DNA of 55,725 bases from contig JAFQOD010000024.1 of NCBI GenBank assembly GCA_017395685.1, positions 1-55,725 of the forward strand, given 5' to 3'. Below the pieces are notes generated by a model, which worked only from the letters and a program-made list of their open reading frames with translations, ran no database searches and was not told where the DNA came from. The translations under genes and the position numbers were made by a program. This document shows positions 25,247-34,200 of this stretch, piece by piece; position 1 is the first letter of the stretch; every line of letters starts with the position of its first letter. Origin of the DNA: Clostridia bacterium. GTDB lineage: Bacteria > Bacillota > Clostridia > Christensenellales > Aristaeellaceae.

Positions 25247-26005
25247 TTGGGTAAGATCATTTGTATTGCCAATCAGAAGGGCGGCGTGGGCAAAACCACC
25301 ACCGCCGTCAATCTTTCCGCCTGCCTGGCCGAAGCAGGCAAAAAAACCCTGCTGATCGATATGGATCCCCAGGGCAATGCCACCAGCGGCCTGGGGGTAC
25401 GGGCCGGGAAAAAGACGGTATACGAAGCACTGATCGGGGAATGTCCCCTGGAAAGCACCCTGGAAAAAACCATCCAGCCAAATCTGATGGTGGCCCCCGG
25501 GGATATCCGGCTGGCCGGCGCCGAACTGGAGCTGGCCAATCTGCCCCGCCGGGAATACCGGATGCGGGCGGCGCTGGATGCGCTGAAGGATCAGTTTGAT
25601 TTCCTGCTCATCGATTGTCCCCCTTCCCTGGGGCTGCTCACCCTCAATGCCCTCACCGCCGCCAAAAGCGTGCTGGTGCCCATTCAGTGCGAATATTATG
25701 CCCTGGAGGGGGTCACCGCCCTGATGAATACCATTCAGCGGGTGAAAAAGGGGCTCAATCCCGCCCTGGATATCGAAGGCGTGCTGCTGACCATGCTGGA
25801 TGGCCGCACCAATCTGGGGCTGCAGGTGGTGGCCGAGGTGAAAAAGCATTTCAAGGGAAAGGTATTTTCCACCACCGTGCCCCGGAATGTGCGCCTTGGG
25901 GAAGCGCCCAGCCATGGGCTGCCCATCCATCTCTATGACGGCCGCAGCACCGGGGCAGAGGCATACCGCAATCTGGCCAGAGAGGTCATCAGCAGAAATA
26001 AATAA
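25247..26005 (+). CDS. soj: Chromosome-partitioning ATPase Soj/ParA
   Basis: A 252-residue ParA-type ATPase. It has the deviant Walker A KGGVGKTT (residues 11-18), the switch region DMDPQGNATSGLG, Walker B FLLIDCPPSLGLL and the C-terminal VPRNVRLGEAPSHGLP typical of chromosomal Soj. It works with Spo0J in origin segregation and regulates DnaA in B. subtilis. The start is a TTG with GAAGGT about nine bases upstream; the family N-terminus begins exactly there. The spo0J gene follows after 85 bases that contain a hairpin. Confidence 0.96.
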   Translation: MGKIICIANQKGGVGKTTTAVNLSACLAEAGKKTLLIDMDPQGNATSGLGVRAGKKTVYEALIGECPLESTLEKTIQPNLMVAPGDIRLAGAELELANLPRREYRMRAALDALKDQFDFLLIDCPPSLGLLTLNALTAAKSVLVPIQCEYYALEGVTALMNTIQRVKKGLNPALDIEGVLLTMLDGRTNLGLQVVAEVKKHFKGKVFSTTVPRNVRLGEAPSHGLPIHLYDGRSTGAEAYRNLAREVISRNK

Positions 26006-26027
26006 TCCGCTCTTATTTCCGGGGCAC

Positions 26028-26048
26028 GCCGCCTGAAAAACAGGCGGC
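26028..26048 (+). terminator. Hairpin between soj and spo0J
   Basis: An 8-bp perfect stem GCCGCCTG / CAGGCGGC with loop AAAAA, followed by TTTATG. The T-tract is short, so it may attenuate rather than stop transcription into spo0J. Confidence 0.65.
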
Positions 26049-26090
26049 TTTATGCGCCCTGCATAAACCATTTCATGAAGGGATGATACC

Positions 26091-26951
26091 ATGAAAAAAT
26101 CCGGCCTGGGCCGGGGCCTGGGAAGGGGCCTGGATGCCCTCCTGCCCGAAAACAGCAATACAGAAAACGGCGTCAGCATGATCGCCATGACGGAAATTGA
26201 CCGCAATCCGGATCAGCCCCGCCGGGAATTTGATGAAGAAGGATTGCAGGCCCTGGCGGAATCCATCCGGCAGGCCGGGGTGCTGCAGCCCCTGCTGGTG
26301 ATTGAAAAGCTGGGCCGGTATCAGATCGTGGCCGGGGAGCGCCGCTTCCGTGCCGCCCATCTGGCGGGGCTGGATGCGGTGCCCTGCATCGTGCGGGATT
26401 TCACCCCTCAGGAGCAGATGGAAGCCGCGCTGATCGAAAATATCCAGCGGGAGGATCTGAACGCCATTGAAGAGGCCGCCGCCGTGCGCCAATTGATGGA
26501 GGAATGCCATTATACCCAGGAGCAGGCCGCCAAGCGGCTGGGCAAATCCCGCCCCGCCCTGGCCAATCTGCTCCGGCTGCTCTCCCTGCCCAAAAAGGTG
26601 CAGGGCTATGTAATCCAGGGCAAGCTTTCCGCCGGGCACGCCCGGGTGCTGGCCGGATTGGATAATGCCGATCTGCAGCTGGGTCTGGCGGAGATGGTGA
26701 TCAAAGAAGGCCTGAGCGTCCGCGCCCTGGAAAAGCTGGCCGCAAAGCCCCAGGCCCCTGTGAAGGAAAAGCCCGCTCCCCGTCCCCTGCCCCTGGAACT
26801 GCAGGATATGGAAAACCGCATGCAGGACGCCCTGGGCGTGCGCACGAAAATCCAGGGCAACCGCAAGCACGGCAAGATCATCCTGCAGTATTATAACGAA
26901 GATGAATTGGAACGGCTCTATCAGTGCATGGAAATGCTGGAAGGCCGCTGA
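26091..26951 (+). CDS. spo0J: ParB/Spo0J chromosome-partitioning protein
   Basis: A 286-residue ParB. The N-terminal GLGRGLGRGLDALLP is the Soj-stimulating basic patch. The CTP-binding ParB domain has IDRNPDQPRREFDEEGLQALAESI, ENIQREDLNAIEEA and GERRFRAAHLAG. A central helix-turn-helix (TQEQAAKRLGKSRPALANLLRLL) recognises parS, and a C-terminal dimerisation region follows. It loads on parS near the origin and recruits condensin. The ribosome site AAGGGA precedes the ATG. A strong terminator follows. Confidence 0.97.
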   Translation: MKKSGLGRGLGRGLDALLPENSNTENGVSMIAMTEIDRNPDQPRREFDEEGLQALAESIRQAGVLQPLLVIEKLGRYQIVAGERRFRAAHLAGLDAVPCIVRDFTPQEQMEAALIENIQREDLNAIEEAAAVRQLMEECHYTQEQAAKRLGKSRPALANLLRLLSLPKKVQGYVIQGKLSAGHARVLAGLDNADLQLGLAEMVIKEGLSVRALEKLAAKPQAPVKEKPAPRPLPLELQDMENRMQDALGVRTKIQGNRKHGKIILQYYNEDELERLYQCMEMLEGR

Positions 26952-26994
26952 ATGCAATGGCCACCCCCTTTCATCAGATGCCCATAAAATAGTG

Positions 26995-27034
26995 AATCCT
27001 CCCTATGATGATTTATCACAGGGAGGATTTTTTT
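26995..27034 (+). terminator. Intrinsic terminator after spo0J
   Basis: Ten-base arms AATCCTCCCT / AGGGAGGATT enclose a 15-base loop, followed by seven T residues. Confidence 0.9.
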
Positions 27035-27125
27035 GCATTTTCCAATAGTGCAGCAAGGCCCCGAATGGGCTGCGCAAAGCAATGTATAGAAGCGGGCCCC
27101 TGACGGTTCGACGAATTGATATCAA

Positions 27126-27542
27126 TTATTTCAATCCATAATGTTCCTTGATGCTCTTTTTGCACACCACTTTTCCCTTTACTTTTATTGAGGGGACTAC
27201 CTCAAATAGGGTTTCTTCGTCTATATCTCCATCAATGACCAGAACGCCATATCCCTTCATTTCAATTTTTTTGCCCTGTTTCCTGGCCAGATCAATTTCC
27301 TGCTTTTCAAGGCCATAGACGCCAATGAACCAATGATTTGGGCTCTCCCCATTGAATTTCGTCTTTTTATCAATGATTCTGTCAATGGTATTCTGATGCT
27401 TTTGCAGGCCTTCACGAAGCGCCTGGTTGATAAAATCGCTTCTATTGGAGTAATAGCCATGATCGACCAAAGGATCTATGCTTGACAAAGTAGACGTGTT
27501 GATGTTTACGGATACTTTTTCGGAAAAGTTTTCATTGCTCAT
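27126..27542 (-). CDS. Ribbon-helix-helix protein, likely autorepressor
   Basis: A 138-residue protein. Residues about 6-45 (EKVSVNINTSTLSSIDPLVDHGYYSNRSDFINQALREGL) are a ribbon-helix-helix DNA-binding domain of the CopG/NikR kind. The remaining beta-rich part is not a recognisable NikR nickel domain. I use the ATG at 27542, preceded by GGGGTG, because an extension of eleven codons would reach into the palindrome upstream. Codons are more AT-rich than in its neighbours, which may mean acquisition. The palindrome and consensus promoter just upstream point to autoregulation. Confidence 0.75.
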   Translation of the reverse strand: MSNENFSEKVSVNINTSTLSSIDPLVDHGYYSNRSDFINQALREGLQKHQNTIDRIIDKKTKFNGESPNHWFIGVYGLEKQEIDLARKQGKKIEMKGYGVLVIDGDIDEETLFEVVPSIKVKGKVVCKKSIKEHYGLK

Positions 27543-27564
27543 GCTATGCACCCCGTTTTGCAAT

Positions 27565-27617
27565 ATATGCTCCAATCAGAGCATATTTATAATACAAAAT
27601 AATAGTATGCCTGTCAA
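27565..27617 (-). promoter_or_regulatory. Consensus promoter and operator palindrome of the RHH gene
   Basis: On the minus strand TTGACA (27617-27612), 17 bases, then TATTAT (27594-27589). Three bases further is an 8-bp perfect inverted repeat ATATGCTC-CAATCA-GAGCATAT (27565-27586) covering the expected transcription start. A repressor bound there would block initiation. Confidence 0.8.
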
Positions 27618-27796
27618 GTACATTCCGCTCCAATGCATTTTTCGGCTGCACACCTCCGTAAAATTCAAGTTTATCGGTCCGTTTTTATCATGCGGCTGCG
27701 CTGCATACTAAAACAGATCTGGCAGATCATCCTGCCAGACCTGAAACTTTTTATTGACATCTGCCGTCAGACGGAGGATGCATTGATCTTTCGGGT

Positions 27797-28597
27797 TTAC
27801 AGATCCATCCCCGGCAGGGCGGTGACGGTGCGCACGAAGGTGCCGCCCAGCTTTTTCATCAGGGCCACCTGGGGGACATTGCGGCGGAAAATATGGGTGT
27901 ACATATTCACCACACCCCGCTCCTTCAGCAGATAGCCGGCTGCGCCCAGCAGCTGCCGGGCCAGGCCCTGGCGGCGGAAATCGGACCGGGTATAGATCAT
28001 CAGCAGGGTGGCATTCACCCCGGTGCCGGAAAATACCGCTTCGCACACCGGCTGGCCGCCGCGGTAAAAGCCCAGGGCCATGAAGTGCTGCTGCTGCTGC
28101 CACAGCTGCAGATAATCCCGGGTGATGGGCTGGATGCGGTGGGCATTGATCCGCTGCAGGAAGGCATTCTGGGAAATCTCATCGGAAAGGGGCACGGAAT
28201 TGAAGCTGAGCCCCATGGGCGCCTGGGGAATGCCCTGGGGGGGCGCAAAGCGGAAAAGATCCTCCCCATCATCATCCTGGAAGCCGCAGCTCTGATAAAA
28301 GCGCAGCATATCCAGATTCTCCGGATCCACCTGGGCATACAGCCGGGCAGGCATCCGGGGATTGACGGCGCAAAGCTGTTCAGCCCTGGCTAGCAGCGCC
28401 CCATACATCAGCGCCCGGGCAGAGGGCTGGGCATCAATCTGCATGAATACATGGGCGGGGCGCTCGGGATACATTTCCCCCTGATAAAACATCATCACAT
28501 AGCCCGTGCCCATCTGCACCTGCTGATCATTGGCCACAAAGAATACATTTTCCGGCGCAATCCCCTGGAAGGGCGCCTGAGGATGGGTAATTCGCAT
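27797..28597 (-). CDS. GNAT-family acetyltransferase (two-lobed)
   Basis: A 266-residue protein with two GNAT-like halves. In the first, FFVANDQQVQMGTGYVMMFYQ resembles strands 2-4, and ARLYAQVDPENLDMLRFYQSCGF is the usual C-terminal end. The second contains the acetyl-CoA-binding loop RRQGLARQLLG and ends VPQVALMKKLGGTF. The substrate is unknown. It lies between the RHH gene and the GuaA-like gene, all on the minus strand, without clear coupling (83 bases to GuaA-like). Confidence 0.85.
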   Translation of the reverse strand: MRITHPQAPFQGIAPENVFFVANDQQVQMGTGYVMMFYQGEMYPERPAHVFMQIDAQPSARALMYGALLARAEQLCAVNPRMPARLYAQVDPENLDMLRFYQSCGFQDDDGEDLFRFAPPQGIPQAPMGLSFNSVPLSDEISQNAFLQRINAHRIQPITRDYLQLWQQQQHFMALGFYRGGQPVCEAVFSGTGVNATLLMIYTRSDFRRQGLARQLLGAAGYLLKERGVVNMYTHIFRRNVPQVALMKKLGGTFVRTVTALPGMDL

Positions 28598-28680
28598 AAA
28601 AATCCCCTTGCTTTACGTATATTCTGAAATGATTTTTTCTTTTCTCTCGGGAAGAGGGCCTTTCCCCCGGGCGGATGCCC

Positions 28681-30132
28681 TTACTGCCATTCCACGCCGG
28701 AATTGCTGCTGCTGGGGGTCAGATCGTATACCACACGGCAGATCTCCGGCCGCTCCCGCAGCACCCGATCCACCACCGTTTCCGTCAGATCATAGGGAAG
28801 GCGCGCCGCATAACCGGGGGCCCGGTCGCTGGCCTGCACCGCCCGGAGCACGATCACCGATCGGCTTTCCTCCCCCGGCATGGGAGAGAGCACCGCAAAA
28901 TACTGCCACAGCCGCTTGGCCAGATTGGCCCGCACAATTTCACTGCGGAAGATGGCGTCCGCCGCCCGCAGGGTGCGCAGCCTGTCCGCCGTCACTTCGC
29001 CCATGATCCGCAGGGCCAGGCCGCTGCCGGGGAAGGGCTGACGGGAAATGATATCCTGGGGCATGCCCAGAAAATCGCCGATCCGGCGGATTTCATCCTT
29101 GAATAATTCGCGCACCGGCTCAATCACCGGCACCGCATCGCTGAGCTGGGGCCGCCGGTCCCGGGTGCCGAACATGATATCGGTGAAGCTGGTGCCCCGG
29201 ATCAGGGCCTGATAATCCCCCAGCCGGTTCCTTTCTTCGGTGAGCACTTCCTGCATGGTCAGCCCGATCACCCTGCGTTTTTCCCGGGGATCGGTAATGC
29301 CCCTCAGGGCGGTAATGAACCGATCCTGGGCATGCACCCGGATCACATCCATCCCCAGGGTATCCCGGTAGAAGGCCATGAATTCATCGCCCTCATGCTC
29401 CCGGAGCAGCCCGGTATCCACAAAGATGCATTTGAGGCGGCTGCCCAGGGCACGGAAGGCCAGCAGGGCGCTGACCCCGCTGTCCAGCCCGCCGGTCATG
29501 GCGCACACGGCGCAGCCATCCCCCACCACCCGGCGGATTTCCTCCACTGCCCGGGCGACAAAGGCATCCTCATCCCACCAGGTGGTGCAGCCGCAGATCT
29601 GCAAGGCGAAATTCCGCAGCATCATGGATCCCTCCGGATCATTCTGCTCCACCTGGAACTGCACCCCGAACAGGGGCAGATTTTCATGGGCAAAGCCCAG
29701 AATAATTTCCTGGGACCGGCAGATGGGCCGGGTATCCGGGGAAAGGGCCATTTCCTTTCCGCACTGCACCAGCCTTTCCCCATGATCCAGCCCCTCCATC
29801 AGGGGATGATCCTGATAGGAAAGGGGGGCCACAGCGCCGTAGAGCACCCTCTCCCCCACGCTTCCCCCCAGGGCACGAAGCAGCGCCGCCGCTGCATCCC
29901 CCAGGGCCAGCACAGGCAGACTGGCATGGAAAATTCTTTCATCAATTTCTTCCGGCAGGGCGCCCGTTTCGCCCCCTGCCAGGATCAGGCCCAGGGGGGA
30001 TTGATCCTGAATTTCTTCCAGGGTGCTGTCACCGGCCACAATTTTGCAAAAAATTCCCTCCGAGCGCAGCTTTCTGGTCACCGCCCGGCTGGAAGCATCC
30101 TCCAGATTCAGCACCAGCACCATATCCCGCAT
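28681..30132 (-). CDS. GMP-synthase (GuaA) paralogue with degenerate amidotransferase domain
   Basis: A 483-residue protein laid out like GuaA: a class-I amidotransferase domain (1-170), an ATP-pyrophosphatase domain (190-360) and a dimerisation domain (to 483, ending RVVYDLTPSSSNSGVEWQ). The pyrophosphatase P-loop is kept as TGGLDSG (213-219), and RQPFPGSGLALR is conserved. In the amidotransferase half, the nucleophile-elbow position (VFGVCYGMQ in E. coli) reads VLALGDAAA, with no Cys. The FHPE catalytic motif reads FQVE, with no His. The XMP-binding IKSHHNVGGLP region is replaced by RRPQLSDAVPV. It cannot use glutamine as GuaA does. It may use ammonia, act on another nucleotide, or be a non-canonical paralogue. 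Confidence 0.8.
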   Translation of the reverse strand: MRDMVLVLNLEDASSRAVTRKLRSEGIFCKIVAGDSTLEEIQDQSPLGLILAGGETGALPEEIDERIFHASLPVLALGDAAAALLRALGGSVGERVLYGAVAPLSYQDHPLMEGLDHGERLVQCGKEMALSPDTRPICRSQEIILGFAHENLPLFGVQFQVEQNDPEGSMMLRNFALQICGCTTWWDEDAFVARAVEEIRRVVGDGCAVCAMTGGLDSGVSALLAFRALGSRLKCIFVDTGLLREHEGDEFMAFYRDTLGMDVIRVHAQDRFITALRGITDPREKRRVIGLTMQEVLTEERNRLGDYQALIRGTSFTDIMFGTRDRRPQLSDAVPVIEPVRELFKDEIRRIGDFLGMPQDIISRQPFPGSGLALRIMGEVTADRLRTLRAADAIFRSEIVRANLAKRLWQYFAVLSPMPGEESRSVIVLRAVQASDRAPGYAARLPYDLTETVVDRVLRERPEICRVVYDLTPSSSNSGVEWQ

Positions 30133-30250
30133 AGGCCCACCTCTTTAACATGGGAATCAGCATCAAGCCGTTATTTTCAATCTTTTCCCTGATTTTTCAG
30201 ACTTAACTCCTTTTTATTCGACGAAAAATGGCATATTCCTGCATTATGCC

Positions 30251-31147
30251 TCAATTCCCCTGGCCCTGCCCGGCAATCAGATCATCCAGCCGCCGCTGGG
30301 TATCGCAATTGGCCACGCCGGTCACCTCCAGCCCCTGCTGCTTTTGCAGGGATTGGATGGCCTGGGTGGTGAGGGCGCCGTATTTTCCGGTGGTGTACTG
30401 GGGATCCAGATAGCCGGCGGCCGCCAGCTTCCCCTGCAGCGCCTTCACCTTTTCCCCTTCATTGCCAAACCGCATCACGATGCCGGCAAGATCATGCACC
30501 GTACCATAGCCCAGAATGGCCCAATGATCGATGGGATAGGCCTTCCTGGCCACGGCGGAGGGATTATTGCCCTCAATCACATGCACCTGGATTTTCCCTT
30601 CCTCATCATATGCGCAGTATTCCACCATGGCCACATGATTGGTATCCCCCGCCGCATTATTGGAAAAGAAGACCCAATCCCCGGGCTGGGGGATATAGCT
30701 GTTGGGGGTGACGGGGGCGCCGTTGGCATACCACTGGGCGCCCCAGCCGGGCACGATGCCCAGGCGGGCGATATAGCGGCCCTGCTTCAAAAACCAATTG
30801 CGGCCCACATTGGTGCCGGAATAATTGGGATAAACCTGATTGAGCAGCTTGGTATTATACAGCTTATCCGTCTGATCCACCGACCAGCACAGAAATTCTG
30901 CGCACCATTCCGCCGTGGGATCGCCGCTCCAGATGCCGTATTTGGTCTGGCCGCCCCGCTCCTCCTGATAGCCGATTTCATGCCGGGCCATTTCCAGCAG
31001 CCTTTCCACATAATCAGGCACAGGATGGGCGGCGGCAATCACCGTCTCCCCAGCAGCCGGGGGGGCGGCATCCTCCGCAAAGGCGGTGGGGCAAAGCATC
31101 ACAAGGCACAGAAGGCAAAGCATCAGACGGGTAAAAGCATGGCGCAT
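30251..31147 (-). CDS. Secreted CHAP-type amidase with peptidoglycan-binding domain
   Basis: A 298-residue exported hydrolase. It has a signal peptide (residues 1-24, ...CPTAFA), a CHAP domain (about 45-215) with the nucleophile in EWCAEFLCW (Cys 82) and the general base in TNHVAMVEY (His 171), and a C-terminal peptidoglycan-binding domain (about 225-290, NEGEKVKALQGKLAAAGYL...GALTTQAIQSLQKQQGL). It cleaves cell-wall peptide or amide bonds, probably during wall growth or daughter-cell separation. It follows the MucBP/SH3 surface-protein gene by 75 bases on the same strand, with AAAAGGAGG eleven bases before the ATG. Confidence 0.9.
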   Translation of the reverse strand: MRHAFTRLMLCLLCLVMLCPTAFAEDAAPPAAGETVIAAAHPVPDYVERLLEMARHEIGYQEERGGQTKYGIWSGDPTAEWCAEFLCWSVDQTDKLYNTKLLNQVYPNYSGTNVGRNWFLKQGRYIARLGIVPGWGAQWYANGAPVTPNSYIPQPGDWVFFSNNAAGDTNHVAMVEYCAYDEEGKIQVHVIEGNNPSAVARKAYPIDHWAILGYGTVHDLAGIVMRFGNEGEKVKALQGKLAAAGYLDPQYTTGKYGALTTQAIQSLQKQQGLEVTGVANCDTQRRLDDLIAGQGQGN

Positions 31148-31222
31148 AGAAGGCAGATCCTCCTTTTCAAATTACGGCAATGGGGCTGGAAGGCATGCCT
31201 CCAGCCCCGGCGGAAACAGCGA

Positions 31223-34200
31223 TCAGGCGTCGCTGTCCCCTTGGTCATTCTGGTATCTGTCGGCCCGGCGCTGCCGCTGATGGGTTACCGGGGACTGAGC
31301 GGCGCCGAAAGTCTGATAGGTTCTGGTTTCCTGGGAGGGCTGATGGGCCTGGGGAGCCTGGGGAGCCCGGGCAGGCTGATAGGCCTGGGTTTCCTGGCGC
31401 ACAGGGGCAAAGCGCTGGGATTGCTGCAGGGAGGCATTGGCCTGGGCAGGATCGAAGCGCTGGGTTTCCTGGCGGACGGAGGGATGGGCATAGCCCTGGG
31501 CCTCACCGCCCTCCGCCTGTTTTCTGGCCCTGGCCTCCAGGGACGCCCGGTAGGCATCCGCCTGGCGCTGGGTGACAGGCCGGAAGGGATTGGTGGTGGC
31601 AGGCACGCCGCCCTGCTGAGGCGCAGGGGCCTGGGTGCGGGGGAAGCGGCCGGTGCCCTGGCTGGTGTAATCCGGCCGGGGCATCTGGGCAGGCCGGGGG
31701 GAGCCGCCCTGGGGCGGCATATAGGATGCAGAGGGCGGCGCCTGATAGGCGCGGGTGGCCTGCATGGATTGATTGGGGGCACGGCGCATCTGGGGCTGGG
31801 CCGCTGCTGCTGCCCGGGCCTGACGGGCCTGCTGGGCACGCATGGCCTGCCGCCTGCGCTGTTCATTCTTCCTGTGGATATTATAGGCATAGACGGCTGC
31901 GCCGATACCCGCCAGTGCAATCACCAGCAGCACCCAAGGCCAGGGGGAGCCCCCCTGACGGGTGGTGGTGGGGGCGGGGGTATTCAGGCCGCTCAGCGGG
32001 CCCACCGGCGCAATATAGACCGTGGGAGACGGGGTGGGTGCCCGGGTGGGCGTGGCAGTGGGCAGCACTTCCGGATTGGGCGAGGGGGTCACATAGGGAT
32101 TGAAGGGCTCATAGGAAGCGTTGAGGGCCGGATTCTGCCATACCGTCTGGTTATAATCCTCCACAGGCTGGATCTGGGTGGTGGTATTGCCGGTGGAAGA
32201 AGAGGTATTGGATTGATTGGCGTTCAGGTATTCCTTGCTCTGGAGGAACTGGGAAAGCTCGCCCAGGGAGAGCACCTTGAAATATTCGCCGCTGATATAG
32301 CCTTCCGTGCCCGCCTGGCTGACATGGTACCAGATGCCATCCTCCGTTTCCACGGTGCCCATGACCAGGGCGAAGGCATAATTATCCAGCAGGCGGATGC
32401 GGGTGGAATCGGTGCTGGGATTGGAGCGCAGGTTCACCCGGCCGCTGTTGCTCTTCACATGGCCGTAGCTGGACAGGCTATCCTGGGTGATGGGGGCGGC
32501 GGTAGGCGCCTGGGAGGGGATGGGCAGGGGGGTGGTCATAACGGATTGCTCATAAGCATCCACTTCGGCCTGGCTCATCATCCGCAGCTGATCCTGGCGG
32601 ATGAAGCCCCAATCCCCGTTATACTGCACCATATGCCAGCCGGTTCCGCCGTCATACATCTGGCCCCGCACGCTGACAACCGCGCCGTAGGGCAGCAGCT
32701 GCATGATTTCGCCGTTGGTATCGGGGAAGGAACGCATGGGCACGCCATCCCCCAGGGTCATGGCATAGCCCTCTTCCTGGATGGGTTCGGGGGTAGCTGT
32801 CTGGGAGGGCTGCATGGCGTTCAGGTAATAGCTGGCTTCCTCTGCCGTGATGGGCCTGAGCCCTTCATGGAGCATGAAGCCCCGGGCATTGGTGCGCATG
32901 CTCTGCACAGAGGACCAGGTGACCCCTTCCACCGTATTCTGCCATTCCACATACACAAGGGAATCGGCAGGCAGCATTTCCAGGACGCTTTCATCCCCCT
33001 GGCTGATACCGGTGCGCAGCGCCGCCATCCACAGGGTGATGGCGTAGCCCCGGTAAGGCGCCGGGGTGGCGGTGGGGGCCAGGGTGGGAATCTGGGTAGG
33101 CATCAGGGTAGGGGTATAGAGGGGAATCTGGGTGGGGGGCAGGGTGGGCGCCTGGGTAGGCGGCGGCACCTGGGTGGGCATGGGGGAAGCCAGCTGCTGC
33201 TGGAGCAGATCGCTTTCCTGCTGGGAATATACATTCAGATATTTGGCCATCAGGTAGCCTTCGGTGCCGTTTACCTGCACCTTATACCATTTTTCCCCGT
33301 CCACCGTCTGGGAGGAATATACCCAGACCCGGGCATTCTTGCTGATCTGGCGGATCACGTTATTGCCGGTCTTGGGCTCCCTACGGAAATTGAGGCCGCC
33401 CGCATTGGTCAGGGCCCAGCGGTCAATGGCCGCCCCGTCAGGAATGGGGGTGGGGGCCGGGGTGGGCACCTGGGTGGGGGCCAGGGTGTAATTGAACAGG
33501 GCAGCCACTTCCGCATCCGTCAGCACCCTGACCACCGTTTCCTTCAGGAAGCCTTCCTGGCCGCCGATGGAAACATGATACCAGATTTCATTCTGGGCAT
33601 TGCGCACCCGGCCCCGGATCTGGGCCAGATCCCGGCGGCTCACCTGGGAAATGATGCTGGTATTGAGGGCGGTGGAGGGCTCGGAACGGAAATTGATGTT
33701 ATCATTCTTGGGATAGCAGTATCCGTTCTGGGCGGTGTATTCAAAGGGGAAGGGGGTGGGGGTACCGGGAAGGGGGGTGGCGGTATACTGATAACGGAAT
33801 ACCACCGCACCGGGCGTCAGCATGCCATCCTGGGAGAGCACCACATTCTGGGTGTTATCCCCGATCAGGGTATAGCCTCCCTGCAGGTCCAGGGGCTGGG
33901 CCATGATGCTGTTATTGCCCACAAAGCAGAGCTGCTGCTGGTAGGAGGCCACATTGCGGCCCTCAAAATCCTGATAATAGACGGTGACATAGGCGTTCAC
34001 TTCATTGCGGAACTGGAAAACCACTTCCGTGGGATAGAAGCTGCCGTCGCTGTTCACCACCACCTGCACCTGGGCGTCGGATGCCAGTTCATAGCCCGGC
34101 TCCATCCGGGAAAGATCCACCCGGATGATATTATCCATGCCTTCCACACAGGTTTCGGTATAGGTATAGAAGGCGGTCACCCCGTCAGGCCGCACATATT

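Noticed and set aside
24244-26951. parS sites for Spo0J
   Set aside because: I scanned by eye for TGTTTCACGTGAAACA and close variants and found none in the origin region. A computed search of the whole window would be decisive.
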